Of a DNA stretch of 64,000 nt, positions 47,001 through 50,379 are shown one piece after another. The translations under genes and the position numbers were made by a program. The DNA is from Salticus scenicus (Eukaryota > Arthropoda > Arachnida > Araneae > Salticidae), in the NCBI GenBank assembly GCA_963930645.1, contig OZ005650.1:64484718-64548717 (forward strand). Direction: 5' to 3'. A model generated the notes under the pieces. The model made no database searches and was not told where the DNA came from. It saw nothing but the letters and a program-made list of their open reading frames with translations. How positions within the stretch are numbered: the stretch's first letter is position 1; every line of letters starts with the position of its first letter.

Positions 47001-47595
47001 TTAAAATTTGGCAACGAAACGAATGTTAAAATTTCCAATGTGCTTTAACTCGATGAATATCTCCTTCAAAAAGATGCATTAATATAAACTATATACTGAA
47101 AGAAAATTAAGTTTTCTTATCAATTAAAAGAGCATAAAACAGAGAGAGAGAAAGATAGTGATTTGAGTTCTGTATGTCAAGTAATTTTACGTGTCAAAGA
47201 GTTGTCAAACTGTCATATTTTGAATGACAATAGTTGAAAAACAAAGCCTCAAAAATTAGAAAATTCAGTTCTTATTTATAACTTGATTGAACTATTACTG
47301 CACCAAAAATTACTTATTTCTCAACTGTCATATTGATATATACACACATATTCATATATACACAAAAATAAGTTCATTCCAAAAAATATATAATTATCGA
47401 AAGCTATTTACATACAGAAACACATATTACTATAATAAATTAATATTTTTCTCGAAAATTTAATAGAAAAGCCCTCTACTTTATTATTAAGCGTAAATAG
47501 TAAAACTTTCTTACTATCTCGATTGAAGCATCGACAACCCATACGAGCAATATTAGGAAAGTAAACAAGTGTAACATCTTCCTTCTCAGATGCAT
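11483..47595 (-). CDS. RNF13: PA-TM-RING E3 ubiquitin ligase, RNF13/RNF167-like (nine coding exons)
   Basis: Coding join on the minus strand: 47595-47515, 42234-42157, 39627-39499, 38270-38189, 31882-31801, 30857-30734, 28195-28102, 15791-15711, 11967-11483. The total is 1236 nt, 411 residues; human RNF13 is 381. Every intron has GT/AG ends and the phases fit. Order: signal peptide (about 1-21), protease-associated luminal domain (about 25-150) with sequons NFS and NGS, membrane helix (about 172-192), basic linker (193-224), RING-H2 (C230, C233, C248, H250, H253, C256, C268, C271; W260 for E2 contact), then an acidic Ser/Asp/Glu-rich tail with the acidic-dileucine ENTPLL (296-301). Family members sit in endosomal/lysosomal membranes and transfer ubiquitin from E2 enzymes in the cytosol. 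RNF13 versus RNF167 cannot be settled by eye; both derive from one ancestral type. Confidence 0.93.
12056..12505. mobile_element. MITE with CAGGGGTC termini, copy A1, internal tandem units
   Basis: Left end CAGGGGTCGATTCAGG, right end CCTGGATCGACCCCTG: a clear inverted repeat. The left half holds four tandem units of about 34 bp based on GGGACCCTTCACAAAATTC; the right half has complementary CACAAAAATA-type blocks. Flanking ATCAC (12051-12055, 12506-12510) is a 5-bp duplication. Related elements are at 24991-26400 and 42303-42935. Removing the insert restores a dispersed repeat also found at 39925 and 55558, which confirms the boundaries. Confidence 0.75.
12506..12900. repeat. Dispersed repeat with 'ACTTTCTTCTATATTTT' head, copy 1 (split by a MITE)
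   Basis: Together with 12041-12055 this matches segments at 39925-40075 and 55558-55720. All share GGCCATCACA / GCCACCACA, ACTTTCTTCT, a TTAAAATTATTTT block and GCAGATGATTTTCGT- or CATCT-like ends. The class is unknown. Confidence 0.55.
12901..14939. other. Intronic AT-rich stretch, no gene seen
   Basis: It is part of the 3.7-kb intron between coding exons 9 and 8. Only homopolymers (for example poly-T at 14866-14891) and an ATT-repeat (13436-13460) are seen. Confidence 0.45.
14940..15600. mobile_element. Foldback element, truncated copy 2, interrupted by a MITE
   Basis: The centre (14955-15175) is an inverted repeat of the same family as 4812-5240, with CTGTTAAATTATGTCTCA and its complement. 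The right arm continues after the MITE insertion at 15200-15541 (TATAATGATGGGGATTATC at 15548 onward). The left arm is incomplete. Confidence 0.6.
15200..15541. mobile_element. MITE with CAGGGTTCCCAC termini, copy B1
   Basis: It begins CAGGGTTCCCACTCAG and ends CTGTGGGAACCCTG. Interior phrases based on CCCTGACTTTTCCAGG repeat in the right half, with a related phrase near the left end. The duplication TTTAAT flanks it (15194-15199, 15542-15547). It sits inside the foldback element, so it is the younger insertion. A second copy is at 36881-37503. Confidence 0.75.
15711..15791 (-). CDS. RNF13: RNF13-like coding exon 8 (first half of RING-H2)
   Basis: Acceptor TTGATTTAG before 15791, donor GTAAAT after 15711. 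It encodes (G)DQYDVCAICLEDYNEG then DKLRILPCSH, with zinc ligands C230, C233, C248 and H250. The match to vertebrate RNF13 (DEYDVCAICLDEYEDGDKL) is the strongest family signature in the window. The exon enters after one base of a Gly codon and leaves after one base of an Ala codon. Confidence 0.95.
16520..17091 (-). mobile_element. Palindromic derivative of a mariner/Tc1-type transposon
   Basis: It is bounded by TA (16518-16519, 17092-17093) and begins CAGGGTAAGTCAAAATG with its inverted copy at the right. The arms extend about 190-210 bp and both encode, on opposite strands, the transposase tail phrase VTKGSHIEHL before the terminus. The minus-strand frame 16639-16890 additionally has CDFYLWVYVKDRVYVLPMP and EELKVRICNALASV, the C-terminal block of IS630/Tc1/mariner transposases. 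The catalytic core is absent. It looks like two copies of the 3' end joined head to head. Confidence 0.75.
17092..17587. other. Intronic stretch between transposons
   Basis: Nothing recognised. It separates the mariner derivative from the gypsy element and ends in the ATAT target site. Confidence 0.5.
17588..18207 (-). repeat. 3' LTR of the gypsy element (620 bp)
   Basis: On the minus strand it runs from TGTTACAAAATTG to CGCAACA, that is TG...CA ends. A minus-strand AATAAA lies at 17654-17659. It is identical in layout to the 5' LTR except for loss of 12 bp near 18039, where one of two direct GCCAAAT copies is missing. Confidence 0.93.
18208..18222 (-). promoter_or_regulatory. Polypurine tract
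   Basis: On the minus strand TTGGGAGGGGGGCAG directly precedes the 3' LTR; the position and purine richness fit the plus-strand DNA primer of LTR elements. Confidence 0.8.
18452..22147 (-). CDS. pol: Gypsy Pol polyprotein (protease, RT, RNase H, integrase)
   Basis: An open frame of 1231 codons with no interruption. Residue positions are counted from the frame's first Met, which is probably not used: entry is by -1 frameshift from gag. Aspartic protease with DTGANV at 82; reverse transcriptase with FCVDYRRLND (399) and YLDD (499-502); RNase H with FILDTDAS (643); integrase with an HHCC finger (H890, H897, C924, C927), catalytic D959, D1019 and E1055 (DGMVERFN context), and a C-terminal GPY-type module (HWDGPYTV) ending HYNRLAKYHK. 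The domain order with integrase last defines Ty3/gypsy. It overlaps gag by 100 nt in the -1 frame. About 230 nt of non-coding sequence separates its stop from the polypurine tract. Closest by eye to the 412/mdg1-type group; lineage not certain. Confidence 0.95.
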   Translation of the reverse strand: MLGLWRGWSREEELPCTTNYRKSPGFTITAGKLGGGHLVGRRLPEIKEPQFTVFHVSSMSGGDNGLYVYGQVNNATCRMILDTGANVTIIRTDLAQELKEKIIWTPPCVKLQTVTGDEIKIYGKMNLAITFGNASYHHMAYVADIRDPLIIGIDFLRKFDFQLDFKNNELHSSSEDIAVFNTENQDIQTICQITAKSEISIPPHTETIVSGTPPTKQYFRYGLIEYPNTDNSPRGVLVASSLVDLSKSTIPVRVANISDKVRTVKKDEVLAACTPVTCINRPTQSTESKSSEQLITELLKNAELGKEQRCAAEKLLHEFKDLFSRTPEDVGRTNITQHRIDTGNHPPIKQHPRRLPFAKQEEVTELLSEMQHNDVIEPSTSPWASPIVLVRKKDGSTRFCVDYRRLNDITKKDSYPLPRIEDTLDTLAGNKWFSTLDLKSGYWQVELHPDDREKTAFTTGQGLWQFKVMPFGLCNAPATFERLMETVLKGLSYEACLVYLDDIIIVGRTFEDHLRNIRKVLEKLRMANLKLNPGKCNLFRREVSYLGHIISAEGVRTDPEKISAVENWSRPENVHQLRSFLGLCTYYRKFVKGFSNIARPLHKLTEAKQKFLWTDECENAFKRLKEALTSSPILTYPQPDRQFILDTDASHESVGAVLSQEIDGQEHVIAYWSKCLSKPERNYCTTRKELLAIVKAIEHFHHYLYGRRFLLRTDHASLTWLLQFKNPEGQIARWIQRLQEYDFEIRHRKGTLHGNADALSRKPCSEVCKYCSRAEQKYLPINPVACQVTTSTPPEQDPDPWSDEELRKAQLEDPDIKLILQLKETTSNRPTWQNISRFSPITKSYWALWDSLHIRNGVLYRKWESDDGKSFRWQMLLPRSKIPAVLEQLHSSSTGGHFGVMKTLQKVRERFYWCKAKEDVEKWCKSCDACAARKGPQKRSRGRLQRYNVGAPFERIAIDILGPLPRTSSGNKYILVVMDYFTKWPEAYPIPNQEACTVAEVLVQQWVSRYGTPLQLHTDQGRNFTSDVFKGLCQLLGIDKTRTTPLHPQSDGMVERFNRTILNNLSLLVSRNQQDWDLKLPLFLLAYRSAVHETTGYTPAQMLFGRELRLPCDLLFGCPPDAPSSPEEYIQDLQARFEDVHNFARERINMATEKMKTRYDLKATQHEFQEGEKVWLWNPVRRKGLSPKLQCHWDGPYTVLKRLNDVVVRITKTPSSKPKVVHYNRLAKYHK
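22048..23445 (-). CDS. gag: Gypsy Gag protein with coiled coil and zinc knuckle
   Basis: 465 residues. The first 210 residues are a highly charged coiled-coil region with internal repeats (variants of EKMETGL and of FEEKVMKIE), which makes the DNA itself locally repetitive at 22840-23400. The middle (about 220-390) is a retrotransposon Gag/capsid-like domain including the phrases FIKLSTYDGSSSWHVYRTQF and LRGDAAEIL. A CCHC knuckle CWGCGGDGHVKRNC lies at 434-447. The start at 23445 lies 10 nt after the primer-binding site, so the leader is very short; the next Met is at residue 7. The stop TAG at 22048-22050 immediately follows the slippery heptamer. The product forms the virus-like particle and binds element RNA. 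Confidence 0.93.
   Translation of the reverse strand: MVITRAMEQEMKKILESLATQMNEMKVSLSQEMNEMKAGQEKMETGLIEKMETGQEKMETGLIERMKEGQREMKESMEASQRELKDGLTEEMKEMKDSLGEEIKSNQEEMKKELSSVRDDLVNVKEVIECKLSDVENRIDGIEEKVMKIEESFEEKAMKIEENVMKVERNFEERFMKIEDNFEEKVMKKVEEHLERKVDEKLISLPQETEKKERRIQNQEFIKLSTYDGSSSWHVYRTQFSIVAEANGWDSTAKSVHLAAALRGDAAEILRNVSKEERNDFEALTRALELRFGEKCSKDYSRLQLKSRYQKTGESLQELAADIQRLSHLAFSDCHADTRNDLALQYFIDAVRDPEIQKALRLSNIRDVESALGYALRIEAAQQASRKDRHTIRAVSLSDTPAGENEMKRSIEEILKRLRSLENKKEIKDRKIKCWGCGGDGHVKRNCPVRPTIGNHPASPSLQGN
22051..22057 (-). promoter_or_regulatory. -1 ribosomal frameshift heptamer GGGAAAC
   Basis: In gag frame the heptamer reads G GGA AAC followed at once by TAG. A -1 slip gives GGG AAA CTA GGA, which is exactly the pol frame. 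The X XXY YYZ pattern, position and frame relation agree. I did not resolve a downstream stimulatory structure. Confidence 0.8.
23456..23472 (-). promoter_or_regulatory. Primer-binding site
   Basis: On the minus strand TGGTGTCAGGAGTGGGG begins 4 nt after the 5' LTR. The leading TGG pairs with a tRNA CCA end; the sequence resembles the 3' end complement of arthropod tRNA-Leu, an identification from memory of the type and not checked. Confidence 0.75.
23477..24108 (-). repeat. 5' LTR of the gypsy element (632 bp)
   Basis: It starts TGTTACAAAATTG and ends CGCAACA on the minus strand. A minus-strand TATA-like ATATAAG is at 23774-23780 and AATAAA at 23543-23548, in the order expected for U3-R. 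It carries the longer form of the GCCAAAT direct repeat that is shortened in the 3' LTR. Confidence 0.93.
24109..24990. other. Intronic AT-rich stretch, no gene seen
   Basis: It continues intron 8 after the gypsy target site; only A/T runs are seen. Confidence 0.45.
24991..26400. mobile_element. MITE-like element with CAGGGGTC termini, copy A2, tandem units at right end
   Basis: It begins CAGGGGTCTGTCCAGG and ends CCTAGACAGACCCCTG. The right end has four tandem units of about 40 bp based on TTTTGTGAAGGGTCCG, the same motif (inverted) as in 12056-12505. Flanks TTAGAC and TAAGAC may be a decayed 6-bp duplication. A poly-A run lies at 25579-25613. No transposase is recognised in the 1.4 kb. Confidence 0.65.
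26629..26958. mobile_element. TA-flanked MITE with CAGAGGACT termini
   Basis: Left CAGAGGACTGTTAATTTC, right the complement of a CGGAGGACTATTAGTTTC-like end, with TA on either side (26627-26628, 26959-26960). It resembles Tc1/mariner-derived MITEs. Confidence 0.5.
27478..27567 (+). repeat. tRNA-like sequence, probably a SINE head
   Basis: GTGGCGTTGAGGTATAGC resembles an internal A box with D-arm, and GCGTTCGATCCC resembles a B box, about 37 bp apart, followed by a T run at 27559. The stems pair poorly for a functional tRNA, so a tRNA-derived SINE fragment or tRNA pseudogene is more likely. Confidence 0.45.
28102..28195 (-). CDS. RNF13: RNF13-like coding exon 7 (cytosolic basic linker)
   Basis: Acceptor CTCCCTTTTAG before 28195, donor GTGACT after 28102. 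It encodes LIKCIQERRKSKRNRLSSRQ followed by IKQIPTAKFSK, aligning with vertebrate VRFIQDRHRARRNRLRK...LPVHKFKKGD. The basic cluster just inside the membrane fits the positive-inside rule for a type I membrane protein. Confidence 0.92.
28811..29276. mobile_element. Foldback element, copy 3
   Basis: Inverted arms: the left has TCTCACAGATAGTCAAGG and the right the complement of a TCTCACTGACAGCCAAAG-like end. The left inner part contains three near-identical units with CACATTCAGAAAATTCACAA. CTAA (28807-28810) and TTAA (29277-29280) flank it, compatible with a mutated TTAA duplication. Confidence 0.6.
29277..30339. other. Intronic AT-rich stretch, no gene seen
   Basis: Homopolymers (T run 29546-29570, A run 29917-29941) only. 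Confidence 0.45.
30340..30530. repeat. SINE-like segment with tRNA-like boxes
   Basis: AGTGGTGTAGTGATTAAGG (30336 onward) resembles a tRNA A box and CTTGGTTGGAATGCC a degenerate B box on the plus strand. The right part carries complements of TTGGCCTAGTTGTTAAGAGC and GGTTCAAAGTCC, tRNA-like phrases on the minus strand in unusual order. Probably a rearranged tRNA-derived SINE. Confidence 0.35.
30734..30857 (-). CDS. RNF13: RNF13-like coding exon 6 (membrane helix)
   Basis: Acceptor TATTTTTTCAG before 30857, consensus donor GTAAGT after 30734. It encodes the end of the luminal stalk (SVKQNIPDFSYY) and the hydrophobic helix MYLFVAIIGICFFVMILFMM. The PEFS/PDFS motif ahead of the helix and the VGIC/IGIC core match vertebrate RNF13. 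Confidence 0.93.
31801..31882 (-). CDS. RNF13: RNF13-like coding exon 5 (end of PA domain)
   Basis: Acceptor AATATTTTCAG before 31882, donor GTAATT after 31801. It encodes FEPHIPTVLISYDDGLTIKD, matching the IPSVFIGE...LKD segment that closes the protease-associated domain. It enters after one base of Gly and leaves after two bases of Ser. Confidence 0.9.
32043..32230. mobile_element. pogo-like MITE, TA target duplication
   Basis: Inverted ends built on CAAACCTCGTTAATGTGAAC (left) and the complement of CAAACCTCATTAAAGTGAA (right), with TA at 32041-32042 and 32231-32232. This end sequence type is characteristic of pogo/Tigger relatives; 188 bp, non-coding. Confidence 0.65.
32231..32345 (+). 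repeat. Dispersed repeat with box-like motifs, copy 1
   Basis: TAGCCCAGTGGC and TAGAGGTCAAGACT recall tRNA-type internal promoter boxes. An inverted related segment (containing AGAGGTCAAGACT and GTCGCCACTC) lies at 34260-34390. Possibly a SINE family. Confidence 0.35.
32346..33769. other. Intronic AT-rich stretch, no gene seen
   Basis: It contains (TA)-rich tracts, and an ATAATACAAT-type inverted cluster at 32430-32520 able to form hairpins. No exon is supported. Confidence 0.4.
33770..34135. repeat. Two-unit tandem repeat (about 200 bp)
   Basis: Both units contain CTTCTAGAATCTAATAAAGC- or CTAGAATCTCATAATAC-like blocks, then TTTAAAATGAATATTG(C/A), TTATGGATGAAGAAAGA or TTGTGGATTGAGAAAGA, a G-rich stretch, and AATAATTGCATGAAGAAG or AATTACACGAACAAGAA. 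Confidence 0.5.
34260..34390 (-). repeat. Dispersed repeat with box-like motifs, copy 2
   Basis: The minus-strand counterpart of 32231-32345, with AGAGGTCAAGACT and a GTGGTCGCCACTCGCC block; also GTCGCCATGTGGCGAG, a small inverted repeat. It is preceded by a long T run (34199-34227). Confidence 0.4.
34908..35316. mobile_element. Foldback element, copy 4
   Basis: Arms of about 190 bp are inverted copies: TTATTATTCATTCAATAATG (left, near 34967) reappears complemented near 35255. The inner CTGTTAAATTATGTCT phrase is shared with the copies at 4812 and 14940. TTAA is at 35317-35320; the left boundary is approximate. Confidence 0.6.
35390..36036. mobile_element. hAT-like MITE with CAGGGTTTAA termini
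   Basis: Left CAGGGTTTAACCTGGC, right the complement of CAGGGTTTAAACTACC, with TTTAGCATTTT blocks in both arms. A perfect 8-bp duplication CTCTAAAA lies at 35382-35389 and 36037-36044, diagnostic for hAT-type insertion. Confidence 0.8.
36399..37656. mobile_element. pogo-like element, TA-flanked, interrupted by a MITE
   Basis: Inverted ends CAGTGAAGCATCGATAATCC and the complement of CAGTGAAACATTGGTAATC, with TA on both sides (36397-36398, 37657-37658). These ends are typical of pogo/Tigger elements. A second MITE (36881-37503) is nested inside; without it the element is about 635 bp and non-coding. Confidence 0.7.
36881..37503. mobile_element. MITE with CAGGGTTCCCAC termini, copy B2
   Basis: It begins CAGGGTTCCCACTCTG and ends CATGGGAACCCTG. 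Subterminal units based on TTCAAGGACTTTCAAGG are repeated near both ends. TGCCA is duplicated at the flanks (36876-36880, 37504-37508). Confidence 0.75.
38189..38270 (-). CDS. RNF13: RNF13-like coding exon 4 (PA domain)
   Basis: Acceptor TTATTGTTAG before 38270, donor GTAAGG after 38189. It encodes IHMAGSAGYDFAIIFDPKTG then PLQYLGF, matching the NAQRAGYKAAIVHN strand-helix of the family PA domain. Confidence 0.92.
38385..38618. mobile_element. piggyBac-like MITE flanked by TTAA
   Basis: Left CACATTGAGCGACATGC, right the complement of CACGTTGAGCGCCATGTC; TTAA at 38381-38384 and 38619-38622. A perfect palindrome GTCAGCCACCGATGGCTGAC sits near the right end (38585-38604). Confidence 0.7.
39499..39627 (-). 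CDS. RNF13: RNF13-like coding exon 3 (PA domain core)
   Basis: Acceptor TTTTTATTTAAG before 39627, donor GTATGT after 39499; 43 codons in phase 0. It begins GFIALTDPSDACSIV (family GFLINAKPENACEPIV) and contains the sequons NFS and NGS. The two Cys (DAC and ETC) occupy the positions of the conserved PA-domain cysteine pair. Confidence 0.93.
39925..40075. repeat. Dispersed repeat with ACTTTCTTCT head, copy 2
   Basis: Starting GCCATCACAAAACTTTCTTC, this is the uninterrupted counterpart of the sequence split by the MITE at 12056-12505. Confidence 0.5.
40076..42156. other. Intronic AT-rich stretch, no gene seen
   Basis: Homopolymers (T run 40822-40837), a G run (41165-41174) and otherwise unremarkable AT-rich sequence. 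No coding exon is needed here: exons 2 and 3 join in phase 0. Confidence 0.45.
42157..42234 (-). CDS. RNF13: RNF13-like coding exon 2 (start of PA domain)
   Basis: Acceptor TTTTGTAATAG before 42234, consensus donor GTAAGT after 42157; 26 codons in phase 0. It encodes FDAFGRKVDRFFDREAPLDD then DIPEWE, corresponding to the 'FDDLPARFG...LPAEGLK' stretch before GFL in vertebrates, with weaker similarity than later exons. Confidence 0.87.
42303..42935. mobile_element. MITE with CAGGGATC termini, copy A3, carrying an inner palindrome
   Basis: Left CAGGGATCAATCCAGG, right roughly the complement (CCCAAATCAATCCCTA). It has a CCCCTTCACAAA subterminal unit like the copies at 12056 and 24991. The insert 42411-42672 is a separate large palindrome. 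Confidence 0.65.
42411..42672. repeat. About 260-bp imperfect palindrome
   Basis: Arms of about 125 bp: CGGTGACTGCCGCTGACG with TTTTCGGCGAG on the left, complements with scattered mismatches on the right. The central part is GTGAAACTGCAAAGTCTTCTG and its diverged inverse. It is more GC-rich than its surroundings, so likely a nested foldback MITE. Confidence 0.65.
42936..44806. other. Intronic stretch with low-complexity blocks
   Basis: 43540-44045 holds C-rich and poly-A/poly-T blocks alternating with AATTG...CACA(G/T)GAAAATAT phrases, possibly a decayed tandem repeat. No exon is seen. Confidence 0.4.
44807..45716. mobile_element. hAT-like element with 8-bp duplication, carrying a giant palindrome
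   Basis: The target duplication TCCTCAGG is exact (44799-44806, 45717-45724). Ends CATGGGCGTTGGAAC and the complement of CAGTGGTGTCACC are weak inverted repeats; both subterminal regions carry GATGGGGCAAA. A 485-bp palindrome occupies its middle. The remaining 425 bp is non-coding. Confidence 0.7.
44908..45392. repeat. 485-bp nearly perfect palindrome (242-bp arms)
   Basis: The centre is a single base at 45150 (CTTAC-A-GTAAG). From there outward the arms are almost exact reverse complements to TTAATTAA at both ends; I found one clear mismatch (CAATTAGAACTT versus its partner CAATTACAACTT). Each strand has a 109-codon open frame, identical but for two residues, which is a consequence of the symmetry and not evidence for a gene. 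TATATATA-like boxes occur in each arm (near 45058 and 45236). The TTAA-containing termini suggest a piggyBac-type foldback MITE; an assembly artefact is the alternative. Confidence 0.9.
46087..46300. mobile_element. hAT-like MITE, family of four, copy 3
   Basis: CAGTGGCGG at the left, CGCCACTG at the right, with an exact 8-bp duplication ACTGAGCA (46079-46086, 46301-46308). C runs at 46136-46146 and 46239-46250 are followed by poly-A. It has the opposite internal orientation to copy 1. Confidence 0.85.
46309..47514. other. Intron 1 sequence, no gene seen
   Basis: AT-rich with no conserved exon; exons 1 and 2 join directly in phase 0. Confidence 0.45.
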
Positions 47596-47602
47596 TCTTA
47601 AG
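47515..47602 (-). CDS. RNF13: RNF13-like coding exon 1 (start codon, signal peptide)
   Basis: ATG at 47595-47593, preceded by an acceptor (TTTAATTTTAG before 47602) and 7 nt of 5' UTR, so at least one upstream non-coding exon exists. The donor GTAAGA follows 47515. The 27 codons begin MHLRRKMLHLFTFLILLVWV: short basic n-region, hydrophobic core, and probable cleavage near VDA-S. A second in-frame Met (residue 7) is an alternative start that would also keep the signal peptide. Confidence 0.88.
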
Positions 47603-48412
47603 CTAAAATTAAATTAAAAAACATTAAACTGAATGAATATTTCACATTAAAGCGCGATCAATACACAAAAATGTCAGATACATCACTTCCTGCGACTTAT
47701 TTTTATCTTACGAACTCACTTTCGTTATGAATCAACAGTTTCAAAATGTCTAATTTTCGTATTAATATGCATCATAACTCTATCTAGATATATTGTACTA
47801 CATTATAAAATGTAATAGTATTTGCAACATGTCCTATCAAAAAAAAATTGGGGAAACTAAAACACAAAAAACAATTAATGTAAATAATAATAAATTTGCA
47901 GCTCCTAGGAAATAAAATAGTATGTTGCCAGCTTTTTCTAAAAATTCTATTCTAAATAACAGCTGTTGACCATAGACATAATAATTTATACATATCTATC
48001 GATCTATCATCCGTATGTTGTCGACCTAAGACTACTATTATATAGTAGTCTTATATCGACCAAAGATTTTTGACGCCGAAAAAAGGTTTGATATCAGCCA
48101 TTAGAGGGGATTAAAACAGAAACTCGACAATATGAATTGTAAACAAAACAAATAAAAAAGTATTTGGCGTTTTTAGCTTCATCGCCAAGTTATCCTTTGC
48201 CAAAAACCACGTGACTGAAATGATCAATCAGAACAGATTACCAGCTACAGTTCTGATGGCAGTAGATGCAAAAAACCCGGGAGTTTTGGGGAAAAAACTG
48301 GGAAATTTGCTAACTTTGGGAATTTTGCGGGGAAGAAACAAATTAGAAATCTCTAGCAAATAATATGATGTTTACTTAATATAAAAGGCTATCCGCGTTT
48401 GTAATGATCGAT

Positions 48413-48422
48413 AGATGGCGCT
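48413..48422 (+). promoter_or_regulatory. CTCF-like motif AGATGGCGCT
   Basis: ATAGATGGCGCTCTCTG resembles insect CTCF motifs. It lies 0.8 kb upstream (in gene sense) of coding exon 1. A motif match only. Confidence 0.35.
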
Positions 48423-48552
48423 CTCTGAACACTGCAGTTGTTAGTAAATATAACAGGCCACGTGTAATTATTATTCTTTCTCCGCCATTTCGTCATGGAA
48501 AGTCGATTGCATAATAAGAGGATATGCAGTGGTGTGATAATTTCACCTTAGC

Positions 48553-48565
48553 CCACCAGAGGGCG
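48553..48565 (+). promoter_or_regulatory. CTCF-like motif CCACCAGAGGGCG
   Basis: Matches the conserved animal CTCF core (CCASYAGRKGGC) at every position. It lies 130 bp from the other CTCF-like site and near two CACGTG E-boxes (around 48209 and 48461). Confidence 0.4.
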
Positions 48566-49227
48566 AGCATTTCATTACAATCGCGGATTTGAAAGACTTT
48601 GATATACTGATAAGCTTATAACATTCTTTTAATTTATCATTTTATTTTTAATTTATTAGAACTGCAGCCAAATCATTAGCGTTTCATATATAAACAAATC
48701 ATACTTTATATATCTGAAAAGATATTCCAATATAAAACCCTTTTTTACTAGATATATGGTGATATTTATATAACTAAATATAATTACAAAATATATAAGC
48801 TTAAAAGATAATGGTATGATTAAAAAAATAATAATTCTTTGAATCATGACCTGTTACTTTTCTTAGGCTTGTTGATTGGCAAAAATTAGACTTAGGATTG
48901 TTATAAGCATTTTTCTCCACAGACACCTCTTCCACACCTCTACATTCCACAAGATAACATTATTTCATAAGCCTAAAATTCAATTAATTTCACAACATTA
49001 TTCTAGATAAATAACATGTATTAGCTACTTTTGTACTCGGTAAAAACAATTGTTTTTTTTTCCTTTAAGCACTACAAATTTTAATATTATAATTGTTATT
49101 AATATAAAATATTATATAAAAAAATAAAATTATAGGCTTTCCACTTGTGATTCAGTTAGTAAAACTGCTAAGTATTAAAAAGTTGGTAAAAATGCTAATA
49201 TTAATGAATACAGTGACAGAAACTTAC

Positions 49228-49330
49228 CGTTAGTGTTAGCGACGAATTAATTATTTTCTTCGTTTACGGAATGAACATGAACATAACATCGAAGATGCTA
49301 GAATTAGCGGGAAAGGAAAGGGGAAATGAA
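49228..49330 (-). other. RNF13: Candidate 5' non-coding exon of the RNF13-like gene
   Basis: On the minus strand CACTAACG is followed by a consensus donor GTAAGTTTCTG at 49227. The sequence upstream is less AT-rich and begins with a CT-rich patch. Three ATGs occur close together (around 49286, 49281, 49275 in gene sense), all followed by early stops, so any transcript would carry short upstream frames. The 5' end is arbitrary. Confidence 0.35.
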
Positions 49331-50131
49331 ATCTACGCAGAAGTTAAAATTGAAATTAAATTAAGGATCGGAGGCTGTTTATACACAAAAAATATTTAAC
49401 AAATACAAAAATTATAAAAATATTCATAATTTCAAAATTCCCAGTTTTGGGGAATTTTCAAAATTTTCAATTTTGTCTTAAAGTCCCAGGGAAAAAAACG
49501 GTTTTTTCCCGGGAAAAAACCGGGTGTTTTGAAAGCCTTGCATCTCTAGATGGCAGAAGTCCGTTGGAAAAAAAATCTCATAAAAAACAATACTATTTAT
49601 GCTATGCTGCACTGCACTGTTTCTACTACTGAGCACAGTGACAAGTATTTTTACTTTTACGGCAGGGTGCGTAAATAATATTTTAATCTTTACTAACTAA
49701 ATTTTTATTAATTAAAACTTCTACATAAGGGACACACCCCCGCCATAAAAATACTTTAAATTATAATTTTATAATGCAGCTAAAAAACTAATTCAGTTAA
49801 CAAAGAATGTTGAGAGAGATTAGAATTGATTAAAAAGCTATATGCAGAGTTATTGGCAGATCTTAATTAAGCAAGGCTTTGAGTTCCCGGGAATCAATTG
49901 CGGCGGAGAATTTTGATATCGATCCTTTTTTTGTATGCGTAAGAAAGGTAAGAGTTTTTGCTGGGCAGGGTGAATTTTACAATAGTATTGTTTTTTATGA
50001 GATATCACTTCTTTTTGCAGGTTATACATGTGCTTTTATAAATATAATACGTATGCAAAATCCAAATTGGGTATATTTGTGTAATATAGATCCATAAAAT
50101 TCGTGTGTGTTATGCATAGATGTAAATATAT

Positions 50132-50285
50132 TGTTACGAATTTGTAAATAATACTAGTTATTTTTATGTATTTTTTTTTTTCTTAGAGGCTTAGTCAGAT
50201 TATAAAATGTCGATTTACCGCATTTTTAGCTTGTTTCCGCGTTAAAAAAGTTCGTTTTCCTTTAAAAACCCACTTTATCAGGGAA
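50132..50285 (+). repeat. Truncated gypsy-type LTR fragment
   Basis: It begins TGTTACGAATTTGTAAATAA and continues through AGGCTTAGTCAGATTATAAA, aligning with the complement of the solo LTR at 57367-58107 (AGGCTTAGTCAGGTTATAAA). Similarity ends near 50285. Confidence 0.65.
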
Positions 50286-50379
50286 CCAGATCAAAATACC
50301 TCAGCATGGCCTCAGCTTTCGGAGACGATAGGTAGAGAGTCCCCTTAAACTTGAAAACATGCTTTTTGCCCTATCCGCC

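Larger units (their letters stand above)
48251..49550. mobile_element. Possible TIR element bracketing the RING gene's 5' region
   Basis: The left part reads CAGTAGATGCAAAAAACCCG; the right is the complement of AGAGATGCAAGGCTTTC followed by ACACCCGG, with AAACTGGGAA-type and CCCGGGAAAAAAC-type blocks in both. GATGG flanks both sides (48246-48250 and 49551-49555, approximate). It could equally be two separate, oppositely oriented fragments. Confidence 0.4.

Noticed and set aside
46636..47510. Search for an additional exon between coding exons 1 and 2
   Set aside because: Exons 1 and 2 already join in phase 0 with good splice signals and family-consistent length; no conserved sequence is visible.
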